A DNA stretch of 45,063 bases from JBBIJH01 sp037446075 (GTDB lineage Bacteria; Bacteroidota; Ignavibacteria; UBA10030; JAHEZR01). This document shows positions 8,568-16,018 of this stretch, piece by piece (positions within the stretch are counted from its first letter, which is position 1; each line of letters starts with the position of its first letter). The notes beneath the pieces were generated by a model. That model did no database searches, was not told the origin of the DNA, and saw only the letters and a list, made by a program, of their open reading frames with translations. Made by a program: the position numbers and the translations under genes. Location: positions 1 through 45,063 of the forward strand of contig JBBIJH010000005.1 of NCBI GenBank assembly GCA_037446075.1. Direction: 5' to 3'.

Positions 8568-9350
8568 ATCCCTTCCTCCTTTGAGCCAATAACTTTTGTA
8601 GACTCCCAACTCGTTGCCCCAGTATAGCAGACCACCGTTTGCTGACAGGTTGTTTGTCAGATAGTTGGCCACCTTTCGGAAAATGCGCAAGATGGCTAAT
8701 GAGCCGGGTCTACGGTGAGAACCGGCGAAGCGAAGAAAACAACAGGCGGGAGAGAAACTGTTACTACGTAATCCGCGCATCACGAGGAATCTCATCGCCT
8801 CAGGCCGGGGTATTTTGTCTGAGAAGCCCAAACCAGTACCCCCAGTGGCCTCCGCATGCGGTGTCGTCTCTGCACATACTTTGGCGGGCAGCCTACTCAA
8901 TTGACAACATGGATGCCAGAAAAGCTTAATCCCAAAGGCGGAAAATCCCCCTAGTCTAGTAGAATTCGAGAGACTTTCCGGCCACAACCCTTGCTAGTCT
9001 CAGGCAAAAACAAGATTCTCGTTCATTATTATGTACAGGGTGGGTCGAATCGTGCATTTTTTTGAACACGCCAAGCTACAAGAACTTCCGCCGGGGATAA
9101 CTGCGAGATTCCCATTGCCGGAGCATCCAAGCTCGGACTTCCTCTGGCACTCGAGCAACTCGAGCAGAGCGCTCATGTCTTTCACAGCGCCGCGGAAGGC
9201 AAGCGGGTCTGCGAGGCCGCAAGATGTCCCAACTGGTCCTACGTCTGGCCGCCTCGCGCAGAGGGTGAGTTTTGGTTCAGGTTCAAAGGATCGGGACCAG
9301 CGATGGAGGGCTACTTAGAATGGATCGACCAATCGCAAAATTCATCAAAG
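8568..9350. other. 783-base stretch without a convincing gene
   Basis: This region lies upstream of the Tyr-rich lipoprotein gene and downstream of the Rossmann reductase gene, both on the minus strand, and should contain the promoter of the envelope cluster. Open frames exist on both strands but lack start codons with ribosome sites or recognisable motifs. One plus-strand frame open from 9066 to 9509 has plausible amino acid composition ('EGEFWFRFKGSGPAMEGYLE') but no start codon before 9303 and runs antisense into the next gene; it may be a gene remnant or chance. Confidence 0.4.
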
Positions 9351-9983
9351 TCAATACGCCACGCCAGCGGCTTTGCGCAGATAGGTGTTGTCGGTGGGCT
9401 GCTTAAGAATGAAGTCTGCAACATCGGCCCGCGAGATGCTCACGGTGAAGATGTAACTTCCGATCTCTTCGCCGTGGCGGTAGACTCCTCGTTTTGGGGC
9501 CTTCGTTAACTGCCCGGGCCGAACGATAACCCAATCGAGTGAGCTGTTTCTGATCAGTTCTTCCTGACACTCTTTGTCCTTGAAGTAAAAGTACGTGATG
9601 AACGGGATGACGAAGAGCGTGTAGTAAAGACCGAGACGGCCTCTGCTGTTACCCACTCCAAGTGATGTCTCACAGACGAATCGTTTCACACCGTGTTTCT
9701 CCATTGCGGTGATGAGGTTTTTTGTGCCCTCCGAAAGGATCGTGGTTTTGAAAAACCATTTCTTGTGGCCGAGGGCTGAGAGCACAGCGTCTTTCCCACT
9801 CACAACACGATCCACACAAGCGTACTCTAAGACATTGCCCTTGACGATGCTCAAGTTCTCGTGTTCAATTCCAAGCTTAGCGGGGTTGCGTGCGAATGCC
9901 GTCACGTGGTGACCTTGTTTAAGGGCTTGAGAAATAAGCTCTCGCCCAGTCCCACCAGTCGCACTAAAAATCAAGATGTTCAT
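9351..9983 (-). CDS. NAD(P)-binding Rossmann protein (NmrA/BVR-B-like atypical SDR)
   Basis: The 210-residue protein starts with the nucleotide-binding loop 'SATGGTGRELI' (residues 7-17), a variant of the TGxxGxxG motif of atypical short-chain dehydrogenases. 'TAFARNPAKL' follows beta-2 and 'DAVLSALGHK' beta-4. 'DWVIVRPGQLTKAPKRGVYR' and 'ISRADVADFIL' are typical of the NAD(P)H-binding/biliverdin reductase B-like subgroup, which includes flavin or quinone reductases and oxidoreductase-like regulators. The Tyr-Lys catalytic pair of classical SDRs is not evident. Its ATG overlaps the stop of the upstream pseudouridine synthase gene (ATGA overlap, 9980-9983), so the two are translationally coupled. 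The substrate is unknown. Confidence 0.8.
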   Translation of the reverse strand: MNILIFSATGGTGRELISQALKQGHHVTAFARNPAKLGIEHENLSIVKGNVLEYACVDRVVSGKDAVLSALGHKKWFFKTTILSEGTKNLITAMEKHGVKRFVCETSLGVGNSRGRLGLYYTLFVIPFITYFYFKDKECQEELIRNSSLDWVIVRPGQLTKAPKRGVYRHGEEIGSYIFTVSISRADVADFILKQPTDNTYLRKAAGVAY

Positions 9984-10771
9984 TGATCTCCGGAGATACT
10001 TTCTAAGGTTATTTTTTCGGCTACAGGAGCCGACGGCTTGAACTTTCTCAGATACTTCAGGACAGCGCGCATGTCCTTGGGTAGTGGTGCCAAGAAAATC
10101 ACACGCTCTCCGGTCTCTGGGTGCGTGAAAGAAAGTGATGCAGCGTGAAGTGCCGTTCGGCTCAGCAATGGTTTTTCTTCGCCCTTCGCCCGATAGAACG
10201 GCTTGACACTCGAAAGATAGAAGGGCCGTCCGTCCCCATAGAGCGGATCGCAGAGAACGGGCAAACCGATTGCACTCAGATGGACACGGATCTGATGTTG
10301 GCGTCCCGTGCGAGGTCTTGCCTCAACGAACGCATAACCGTTGAACTTCTCTGTGACTCTGTAGTCTGTGACCGCGCTTTTGCCGCTCTTTCTATCAACT
10401 CTCACAAGGCCGCGTCGATCTCCCAATAACGGCAAGCTGATTGTCCCTTGCTTTTTCTTTGGCGTGCCCACAGCGATTGCCTCATAGACTTTCTCAACCT
10501 GCTGTTTCTCGAACTGAGCATTCAGCGCCTTGTGGGCCTCCGGCGTTTTCGCGAACACGATTAGTCCGCTCGTATCTTTGTCAATCCGATGGACAACAAG
10601 AATCTTCACGAAGTGCATCTTGAGCATGGTGTATACATCAGGCAGCGAGCGATCGAATCGGTCAGGTAGGACAAGCAGGCCGGAGGGTTTGTTCAAAACA
10701 AGGAGGTCATCATCTTCATGCAGAAGCTCGATGCCGTTTGAGTGCAGGAGGTGTTTGAGGCGGCTTTCCAT
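9980..10771 (-). CDS. RluA family pseudouridine synthase
   Basis: The 263-residue protein has the diagnostic catalytic motif 'HRIDKDTSGLIVFAKT' with Asp64 as the predicted nucleophile, preceded by 'DDDLLVLNKPSGLLV' and followed by 'ARPRTGRQHQIRVHLSAIG', all conserved in the RluA/RluC/RluD family. These enzymes isomerise uridine to pseudouridine in rRNA or tRNA in the cytoplasm. There is no N-terminal S4 domain, and the protein is shorter than RluD (about 325 residues), so it is closer to RluA- or TruC-type forms; the target site cannot be assigned. It heads a two-gene unit with the reductase at 9351. Confidence 0.92.
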   Translation of the reverse strand: MESRLKHLLHSNGIELLHEDDDLLVLNKPSGLLVLPDRFDRSLPDVYTMLKMHFVKILVVHRIDKDTSGLIVFAKTPEAHKALNAQFEKQQVEKVYEAIAVGTPKKKQGTISLPLLGDRRGLVRVDRKSGKSAVTDYRVTEKFNGYAFVEARPRTGRQHQIRVHLSAIGLPVLCDPLYGDGRPFYLSSVKPFYRAKGEEKPLLSRTALHAASLSFTHPETGERVIFLAPLPKDMRAVLKYLRKFKPSAPVAEKITLESISGDQ

Positions 10772-10824
10772 TGATTAGAGGATACGAGATTGTGGGCAAC
10801 TTGCGTACGGAGAGTGCACCGTAT

Positions 10825-11763
10825 CTAACCGCGGAAGGCATTTTCATTATGCCACTCAATGAACTCTCTTGAAGGGCGTTCCAGGGTATTTCGGGGCACG
10901 ACCTTTAAGTGTTTCCCATGGAACTCATAATAGTTTCGGCCATTATCGAAGTCCTCTTTAATGCGCCGACTGACCTCCACATCATAATCCTTCGTCACAG
11001 TTATATAACCCGAATCAAACAAGATGTGCAGATCTGCACGCAGGAGCAATCCGTTCGGAGGAATGTTTGGCCCAGATTCCGAAAAAGGCTTGATATGGGA
11101 CGCCTCCAAGACAGGCAAAGCGCGCTCTCCGGTGATAGCACATTGGCGTTCATATGCTTCGGTGACAAGTACTCGAAACGTCCCCTGCCCCGGTCTCTGT
11201 CGAGCAAGATAGTAGGCATCGTATTCAGATTGCGGTTCAGCAACAAGTGGAAATTTCTTTAGCGGCTCTTCTGGTCGATACCGGTGCAATTTCTGTTGGA
11301 TTTGATCCCACAAATCTGCGCCGGTGGGATCGCTGGTATCGTATCCCTTCCCTTGGACGATGGAGGGAGACCAATCATGAGGGGGTGAAACCCAATCTTG
11401 TTCGTCAAAGAAACACGGGTTAGCTAAAATCGTGCAGCCGATTAAAGGATCAGGTTCTTTTCGAGGCGATGTTCCTCTGTATTTTAGTATCTGCATCAAC
11501 AGCGTTGAGAAATCAGAAGCACCATTCTTTTCTTGGAATACCTTCCATGCGTAAGAGAGCGGAAGCCTCGTGTATTTCATGAAGAAACCTAATCCTGCGA
11601 TGGCCTTAGACCTTCCATGGAGTTTAAAAACAAACGGTCCACCAGTCTCCAATGCCGGAAAGGATTGCTGGCCCCCGGGGCGCCAAAAGTTAACTTCATC
11701 TGGCTTGCGCTGCCTGAGGAACTCAAACCACTCGTAGTCGGTCAATGCGACGTAGTATTTCAC
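10825..11763 (-). CDS. HNH endonuclease (putative restriction endonuclease, COG3440-like)
   Basis: The 312-residue protein has a C-terminal HNH nuclease: 'CAITGERALPVLEASHIKPF' supplies the first His region, and 'NGLLLRADLHILFDSGYI' supplies the Asn and final His. The N-terminal half ('GGPFVFKLHGRSKAIAGLG' and 'SYAWKVFQEKNG') resembles a PUA/EVE-like domain that in other proteins reads modified bases, which would fit a modification-dependent nuclease; that reading is inference. No methyltransferase or other restriction subunit is adjacent, so it stands alone, 53 bases from the pseudouridine synthase gene and 104 bases from korC. It may be a horizontally acquired defence gene. Confidence 0.83.
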   Translation of the reverse strand: MKYYVALTDYEWFEFLRQRKPDEVNFWRPGGQQSFPALETGGPFVFKLHGRSKAIAGLGFFMKYTRLPLSYAWKVFQEKNGASDFSTLLMQILKYRGTSPRKEPDPLIGCTILANPCFFDEQDWVSPPHDWSPSIVQGKGYDTSDPTGADLWDQIQQKLHRYRPEEPLKKFPLVAEPQSEYDAYYLARQRPGQGTFRVLVTEAYERQCAITGERALPVLEASHIKPFSESGPNIPPNGLLLRADLHILFDSGYITVTKDYDVEVSRRIKEDFDNGRNYYEFHGKHLKVVPRNTLERPSREFIEWHNENAFRG

Positions 11764-11867
11764 TGCTGGGGGCTGGAGTAATGTCTTTGGAACATCTTTG
11801 GAGTGAATATAGAACTTCCTTCGGGATTAAGCAACCCGGAAAGTCCAGAAATCAAGCAGGCTGAATA

Positions 11868-12443
11868 TTAGCTTTGGCACAGAGGCGCCGCCACTTCTGC
11901 CCCTATAACCTTCAGCCCATACTCATACCCCCTCTCAAAGGCCCGGAGGTTGAGGTCTTCGGTACCTTTTGGGACGGAGGCAGCGACAGCCTTGCGCATT
12001 GCGTCGGGATCGATGAGCTTCGTCACAGCAGTCATGAAGCCCATCATCACAATGTTGAGGACCAACTTCCTGCCAAGTTCCTCGGCGATGCGAGTCGCGG
12101 GGATAGAGAAGTGTTTGATGTCTTTTCGGAGATTGTGTGGTGTGACGAGCTCTTCTTCCGTAATCAGCGTTCCGCCTTTCGCCAACTCGGGAGAGAAGCG
12201 TGCATACGCCTCCTGCGACATCACAACCGTGATTTGAGGGGTAACAATATAAGGATAATCGATAGGGTCGGAGGAGACGATCACCTGCGCACTGCAAGCG
12301 CTGCCACGTGCCTCAGGACCGAACGACTGGATCATCGTCGCGTACTTGTTGTCGTAGATCGACGCAGCTCGGCCAAGGATGTAACCGCTCATGATCACAC
12401 CCTGTCCGCCAAATCCCCCAATTTTTATTTCTGTCCTTGCCAT
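11868..12443 (-). CDS. korC: 2-oxoacid:ferredoxin oxidoreductase, gamma subunit
   Basis: The 191-residue protein begins with 'IKIGGFGGQGVIMSGYILGR', the conserved N-terminal motif of the gamma subunit of pyruvate/2-ketoglutarate:ferredoxin oxidoreductases, and continues with 'SFGPEARGSACSAQVIVSS'. The gamma subunit helps bind coenzyme A and stabilises the complex that decarboxylates 2-oxoacids to acyl-CoA while reducing ferredoxin. It is the last gene of a tight four-gene operon; its ATG overlaps the korB stop by one base (TAATG at 12441-12445). The subunit layout (separate delta, alpha, beta, gamma) fits a 2-oxoglutarate enzyme best, but pyruvate or another 2-oxoacid is not excluded. Confidence 0.88.
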   Translation of the reverse strand: MARTEIKIGGFGGQGVIMSGYILGRAASIYDNKYATMIQSFGPEARGSACSAQVIVSSDPIDYPYIVTPQITVVMSQEAYARFSPELAKGGTLITEEELVTPHNLRKDIKHFSIPATRIAEELGRKLVLNIVMMGFMTAVTKLIDPDAMRKAVAASVPKGTEDLNLRAFERGYEYGLKVIGAEVAAPLCQS

Positions 12444-13348
12444 TATTCCATCCTCGCCGTAGGCTCGTAAGTTGAAGCGGGGACGTACTCCTCCCCAAGC
12501 TTCTTCTGATAGAACTCGTTCATTGTGTCGAGGTACGTGGGCCGTTCTTTATCCACAAACTTTCCGACGATAATCTTCCCTTGAAAATCTAATGCGACTG
12601 TTTTCGTATCGGCGTTGTGGCGAATCTCGCTGTTCTCTTTGTAATAGATCATCTGCTCCAACCCGTCTCCGAGTTTGTTCCGTCGGCTGTAAAGTGTCGG
12701 ACATGGAGCAAGGACCTCGATGAAGGAGAATCCTTTCTTCGCCAGCGCATCCTTGATCGCCTTCGTCAGGTGTCGGACGTGGTATGCAGTCCATCGTGCG
12801 ACATATACGGCTCCGCTGGATTCAGCGAGGTAGGGAAGGTTAAAGGGTTGTTCAAAATTTCCGTACGGGGCCGTCGAAGCTGTGGCAAAGACAGGAGTTG
12901 TCGGTGCAACCTGCCCGCCGGTCATCCCATAGATGAAGTTGTTCACGAGAATCACGGTCATATCGAGATTCCGACGTGCGGCGTGAATGAAGTGGTTGCC
13001 GCCGATCGCTACTAGGTCGCCATCGCCGCTATAGACAACTACCTTCAGCGCAGGGTTTGCAAGCTTCAATCCTGTGGCGAAGGGAATCGCACGGCCATGA
13101 GTCGTGTGAAATGAATCGAGGTTGAGATACCCGGCGACGCGCCCCGTGCAGCCGATGCCCGAGACAACTACCACCTTGTCGAGGTCGAGCCCGCTTGTCT
13201 CAAGCGCGTGCGCGAAACAATTTACCGTTGTCCCAATTCCACAGCCGGGGCACCAGATGTGAGGCAGACGGTCGGTCCGGAGATACGTCTCGACTGTGTT
13301 TACGGGAATGCTCTCTTCTATTTCATATTCGTAAAGTTCATCAGGCAT
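12443..13348 (-). CDS. korB: 2-oxoacid:ferredoxin oxidoreductase, beta subunit (TPP-binding)
   Basis: From the ATG at 13348 the protein has 302 residues; the frame is open upstream to 13459, but that part lies inside korA. It carries 'HIWCPGCGIGTTVNCF', the conserved N-terminal CPGC motif of beta subunits, and 'VYSGDGDLVAIGGNHFIHA', the thiamine pyrophosphate motif (GDGD, then NN at 'ILVNNFIYGMTGGQ'). Later 'IEVLAPCPTLYSRRN' holds another conserved Cys. With KorA it forms the TPP active site that decarboxylates a 2-oxoacid. It starts 7 bases after the korA stop with only a weak ribosome site, suggesting translational coupling. Confidence 0.92.
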   Translation of the reverse strand: MPDELYEYEIEESIPVNTVETYLRTDRLPHIWCPGCGIGTTVNCFAHALETSGLDLDKVVVVSGIGCTGRVAGYLNLDSFHTTHGRAIPFATGLKLANPALKVVVYSGDGDLVAIGGNHFIHAARRNLDMTVILVNNFIYGMTGGQVAPTTPVFATASTAPYGNFEQPFNLPYLAESSGAVYVARWTAYHVRHLTKAIKDALAKKGFSFIEVLAPCPTLYSRRNKLGDGLEQMIYYKENSEIRHNADTKTVALDFQGKIIVGKFVDKERPTYLDTMNEFYQKKLGEEYVPASTYEPTARME

Positions 13349-13355
13349 TGGTCTT

Positions 13356-14507
13356 TCATACACCCTTGATTGCGTTGTAAATATCCGCGGGATGATGGAC
13401 AGCCCCTCCGCCGTGCGAGACAAGTTTGACGGGCGCCTTCCCCCCAGCACAGCGTTCAACTTCTAACACGACCTGTCCGTAGTTGATTTCGGGAACAACA
13501 AACCCTTTGACCTTTGTAGCAAGCTCTCGAATCCGTTTCTCGGGGAAAGGCCAGACGACAACGAGTCTGAGGTGTCCGACTTTCAATCCCTCTTTGCGCG
13601 CTTGCTCGATAGCAGGGATGGCGACACGCGACGTGATTCCATACGTAACCACGACAACATCAGCGCCGTCAACCTGATCCTCCCGATACTCAACGATCCT
13701 GTCGGCATTCAGGCGAATCTTGTTGATGAGTCGGTGAACGAGCCTCTCCTGCGCATCGACCGTCATGCTCGGGTACCCTCTTTCATCGTGCGTCAGGCCT
13801 GTCACATGGATTCGGTATCCATCGCCTGCCCTGACGATCGCGGGCACGAGATCGCCCTCGGCTTGATATGGAAGGTAGTTCTCCTTCAATCCTTCATAGT
13901 AGCGGCGAGGATAGATTTCGATTTCATCAGCCGGGGGAATCACCACACGCTCTGTCATGTGAGCGACGCACTCATCCATCATGAAGAGGATGGGGACTCG
14001 ATATCTTTCGGAGAGATTAAAGGCTTTGATCGTCAGGTCAAAGCACTCCTGAGGCGAGTTTGGTGACAGGGCGATGATGCCGTAGTCGCCGTGTGAACCC
14101 CATCGAGCTTGCATCATGTCACCTTGAGCGGGTTGTGTCGGCAAACCGGTTGAGGGTCCCGCACGCTGCACGTCGACGATGACGCACGGGGTTTCTGTCA
14201 TCGCAGCGAAACCGATGTGCTCCATCATCAACGAGAAGCCGGGTCCGGACGTGACGGTCATTGCTTTCTTCCCAGCCCAGACTGCTCCTTGAATTGCCAT
14301 CGAGGATGCAATCTCGTCTTCCATCTGAATAAAAACTCCGCCGATCAGCGGGAAACGCTCTGCAATCCGTTCTACAACTTCTGTTGACGGTGTAATCGGA
14401 TACCCAGCCACGAACCGACATCCTGCAGCAATTGCCCCCTCACTGCACGCATGATCTCCGTCGAGGAAATGAACTCCCGTAAGCACACCATTGAGATCAG
14501 ACTTCAT
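13356..14507 (-). CDS. korA: 2-oxoacid:ferredoxin oxidoreductase, alpha subunit
   Basis: The 383-residue protein matches KorA: 'GYPITPSTEVVE' and 'MEDEIASSMAIQGAVWAGKK' lead into 'TVTSGPGFSLM', and 'QRAGPSTGLPTQPAQGDMMQ' is the characteristic pyrimidine-domain motif. The C-terminal half ('VVVTYGITSRVA' and 'GLKVGHLRLVVVWPFPEK') is the transketolase C-like domain. The start at 14507 has a GGGAG ribosome site 9 bases upstream and overlaps the korD stop (ATGA). It works with KorB in the reversible 2-oxoacid decarboxylation/CoA acylation linked to ferredoxin, in the reverse TCA cycle or in anaerobic oxidation. Confidence 0.93.
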   Translation of the reverse strand: MKSDLNGVLTGVHFLDGDHACSEGAIAAGCRFVAGYPITPSTEVVERIAERFPLIGGVFIQMEDEIASSMAIQGAVWAGKKAMTVTSGPGFSLMMEHIGFAAMTETPCVIVDVQRAGPSTGLPTQPAQGDMMQARWGSHGDYGIIALSPNSPQECFDLTIKAFNLSERYRVPILFMMDECVAHMTERVVIPPADEIEIYPRRYYEGLKENYLPYQAEGDLVPAIVRAGDGYRIHVTGLTHDERGYPSMTVDAQERLVHRLINKIRLNADRIVEYREDQVDGADVVVVTYGITSRVAIPAIEQARKEGLKVGHLRLVVVWPFPEKRIRELATKVKGFVVPEINYGQVVLEVERCAGGKAPVKLVSHGGGAVHHPADIYNAIKGV

Positions 14508-14788
14508 GGCAAAGTTACTCCCTCAGGGTTCTCTCTCGCAGATTTCTTTCTCATGTAGATGAAACCATAGATGGCGAAATCGGGACACATCAATCCGCAG
14601 ATGTTGCATCCGTTGCAGAGTTCTTCCGAGATCAGGATGGGTGGATGATACCCCTGTATGTTGTACTGCTCAGAGAGCTTCAGGGCGTCGGTTGGACAGA
14701 ACTCGACGCAAAACCCGCAGCCCTTGCATCGCTCAGGAGTGATAACAACTGAGCCGCGGACTTTTTTCTTCTCAGCTATCGCTGTCAT
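14504..14788 (-). CDS. korD: 2-oxoacid:ferredoxin oxidoreductase, ferredoxin-like delta subunit
   Basis: This 94-residue protein has two complete 4Fe-4S motifs, 'CKGCGFCVEFCP' and 'CNGCNICGLMCP', so it is a 2[4Fe-4S] ferredoxin of the KorD/PorD type that carries electrons from the TPP site to external ferredoxin. It is the first gene of the korDABC operon, with its stop overlapping the korA start (ATGA at 14504-14507). The ATG at 14788 has a GAGGA ribosome site. All four subunits are complete and co-directional. Confidence 0.92.
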   Translation of the reverse strand: MTAIAEKKKVRGSVVITPERCKGCGFCVEFCPTDALKLSEQYNIQGYHPPILISEELCNGCNICGLMCPDFAIYGFIYMRKKSARENPEGVTLP

Positions 14789-15149
14789 AGTCCTCGTTGA
14801 GATAGGTGAAGGAAACTTCTATCTCTTCATCTATCATAAATCACGCCAGAAACTCGATGCGTCGGAATTCCATGAAATTTCCCCATATTCAGTGGTGAAA
14901 ATCTCAGGAGTGAAAATCCTTGCAGGGCGAAATTATCAATTCCGAGTATTGAGGATGGAGCGAGGTCCGAGGAAACGGCCAGGAGGATATAGGATGTGTG
15001 ACAAAGGGTTCAGGCTGATGTGGGAGAGATCGAGGCCGGAGATCTTCAGGACAGAGAGGCGCTACAGTTGCGATTCTCGAGGGGCTGTGGGGAGGTAGGT
15101 AAGAATGAACAACACAACAAGGGCGATCGTCAAAGTAATCCAGACCAGC
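14789..15149. other. Intergenic region upstream of korDABC
   Basis: About 360 bases lie between the TPR gene and korD. The part nearest 14789 should carry the korD promoter on the minus strand, but I see no clear -35/-10 pair or operator. The only coding-like item is the short hydrophobic frame at 15062-15154, described separately. No RNA gene was recognised. Confidence 0.4.
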
Positions 15150-15154
15150 TCAAT
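15062..15154 (-). CDS. Possible 30-residue membrane peptide with a non-standard start
   Basis: Directly overlapping the end of the TPR gene, a minus-strand frame reads 'IELVWITLTIALVVLFILTY' then 'LPTAPRESQL' and stop (TAG at 15062-15064), a single predicted transmembrane helix with a polar tail. An AGGAGG sequence lies just upstream, but the only codons available to start are ATT (15154) or CTG (15148); there is no ATG, GTG or TTG. Small membrane peptides of this shape are common, yet AUU/CUG initiation is rare, so this may be chance. Confidence 0.2.
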   Translation of the reverse strand: MELVWITLTIALVVLFILTYLPTAPRESQL

Positions 15155-15752
15155 TATTCCTCCTCGCTTTTTGTTTCACTCGGGTGAACAACTCCTGGAA
15201 GGAATCCCATGTGTTTTTGATAAAAGGATTGTTTGGTGCAACTCGCAGCGCTTTCTTCAACCAGCGTTCAGCGAGCCGGGGATTGAGATCCTGTGTGAAC
15301 ATATAGCTTGCGCCGAGGTCGTTATATGCGAGGCCATTCTCCGGATCGAGTTTAATGGATTGCCGTAAGTAGCTTCTGCCTTCTTTCACTTCTCCGCTCA
15401 TGCATTTCATCCAGCCGATGTTCCGCAATATCTCGGGATCATTCGCTTTTAACCGATCGGCGATGAACAAATGATGGAGCGCGCGTTCAAACTTGGCGAG
15501 CCTTCCGAGAGCACAGCCGAGCAGATATCGTGGAAGAGCAAATTCGGGAGCCGCGTGGACTGCTTTTTCAAGCGGCTCAATCGCCAGCATCGGTGAGCCT
15601 ATTTGAACATAGAGGTCTCCAAGCAAGCACTGAGCCGGGAGATAACTGGGATATCTCTTGGTTGCCTCTTCGATTTTTTCGACTGCACCGACGAGGTCCC
15701 CGCTGTCTGCGAGGTTCAAACCTTGCCGCATGAGAAATTCAATCTGTTCCAT
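15150..15752 (-). CDS. Tetratricopeptide repeat protein
   Basis: The 200-residue protein consists of about five TPR units with the usual small/aromatic pattern, for example 'GLNLADSGDLVGAVEKIEEA', 'LGDLYVQIGSPMLAIEPLEK', 'RNIGWMKCMSGEVKEGRSYL' and 'LGASYMFTQDLNPRLAERWL'. It has no signal peptide, so it is probably cytoplasmic, and no enzymatic domain. TPR proteins act as protein-protein scaffolds; the partner is unknown. It ends with a basic tail (KQKARRNN). It is divergent from mfd, with a 266-base shared upstream region containing two palindromes. No strong ribosome site precedes the ATG at 15752. Confidence 0.8.
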   Translation of the reverse strand: MEQIEFLMRQGLNLADSGDLVGAVEKIEEATKRYPSYLPAQCLLGDLYVQIGSPMLAIEPLEKAVHAAPEFALPRYLLGCALGRLAKFERALHHLFIADRLKANDPEILRNIGWMKCMSGEVKEGRSYLRQSIKLDPENGLAYNDLGASYMFTQDLNPRLAERWLKKALRVAPNNPFIKNTWDSFQELFTRVKQKARRNN

Positions 15753-15915
15753 AGAGCCAGCTCATGGAATGTCTGTAAATGGAGAAATACTCGGGGTACA
15801 CCAGGCCGAGCTTTCTTAAGCAACGAGATAGACAATAGTGTCTTCGTTGTCAACCTCCGGGGCTCTTGCCGAAGCTTGAGTTTCCGTACGCTTTTGACTA
15901 TCTTTGTCTGTGCCC

Positions 15916-15953
15916 CTTGCTGTGCAAGTTAGGTTTCCCTTGCGTGGCAAGGG
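15916..15953. promoter_or_regulatory. Two tandem palindromes in the mfd/TPR divergent region
   Basis: CTTGC-TGT-GCAAG (15916-15928) is followed 8 bases later by CCCTTGC-GTG-GCAAGGG (15937-15953). Both share the core CTTGC-N3-GCAAG, the second with a perfect 7-base arm. Two matching palindromes about 21 bases apart (two helical turns) and 66 bases upstream of mfd look like an operator for a dimeric repressor. A hairpin RNA role is the alternative. Confidence 0.4.
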
Positions 15954-16018
15954 TGGGGTGTTTGTGGCCCACGTAGTAGCTGGGTCGATGTAAGACATAG
16001 GGTGCAAGATTTAGGGAA

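Noticed and set aside
8568..8987. Upstream extension of the Tyr-rich lipoprotein frame to 8987
   Set aside because: The extension has no signal, and the strong AGGAGG plus lipoprotein signal at 8567 mark the real start.
9040..9060. T-loop-like GGGTCGAATC suggesting a tRNA
   Set aside because: The surrounding sequence gives no acceptor stem, anticodon stem or D-stem.
15816..16007. 63-residue minus-strand frame in the mfd upstream region
   Set aside because: There is no ribosome site or recognisable motif, and it spans the palindromes that look regulatory.
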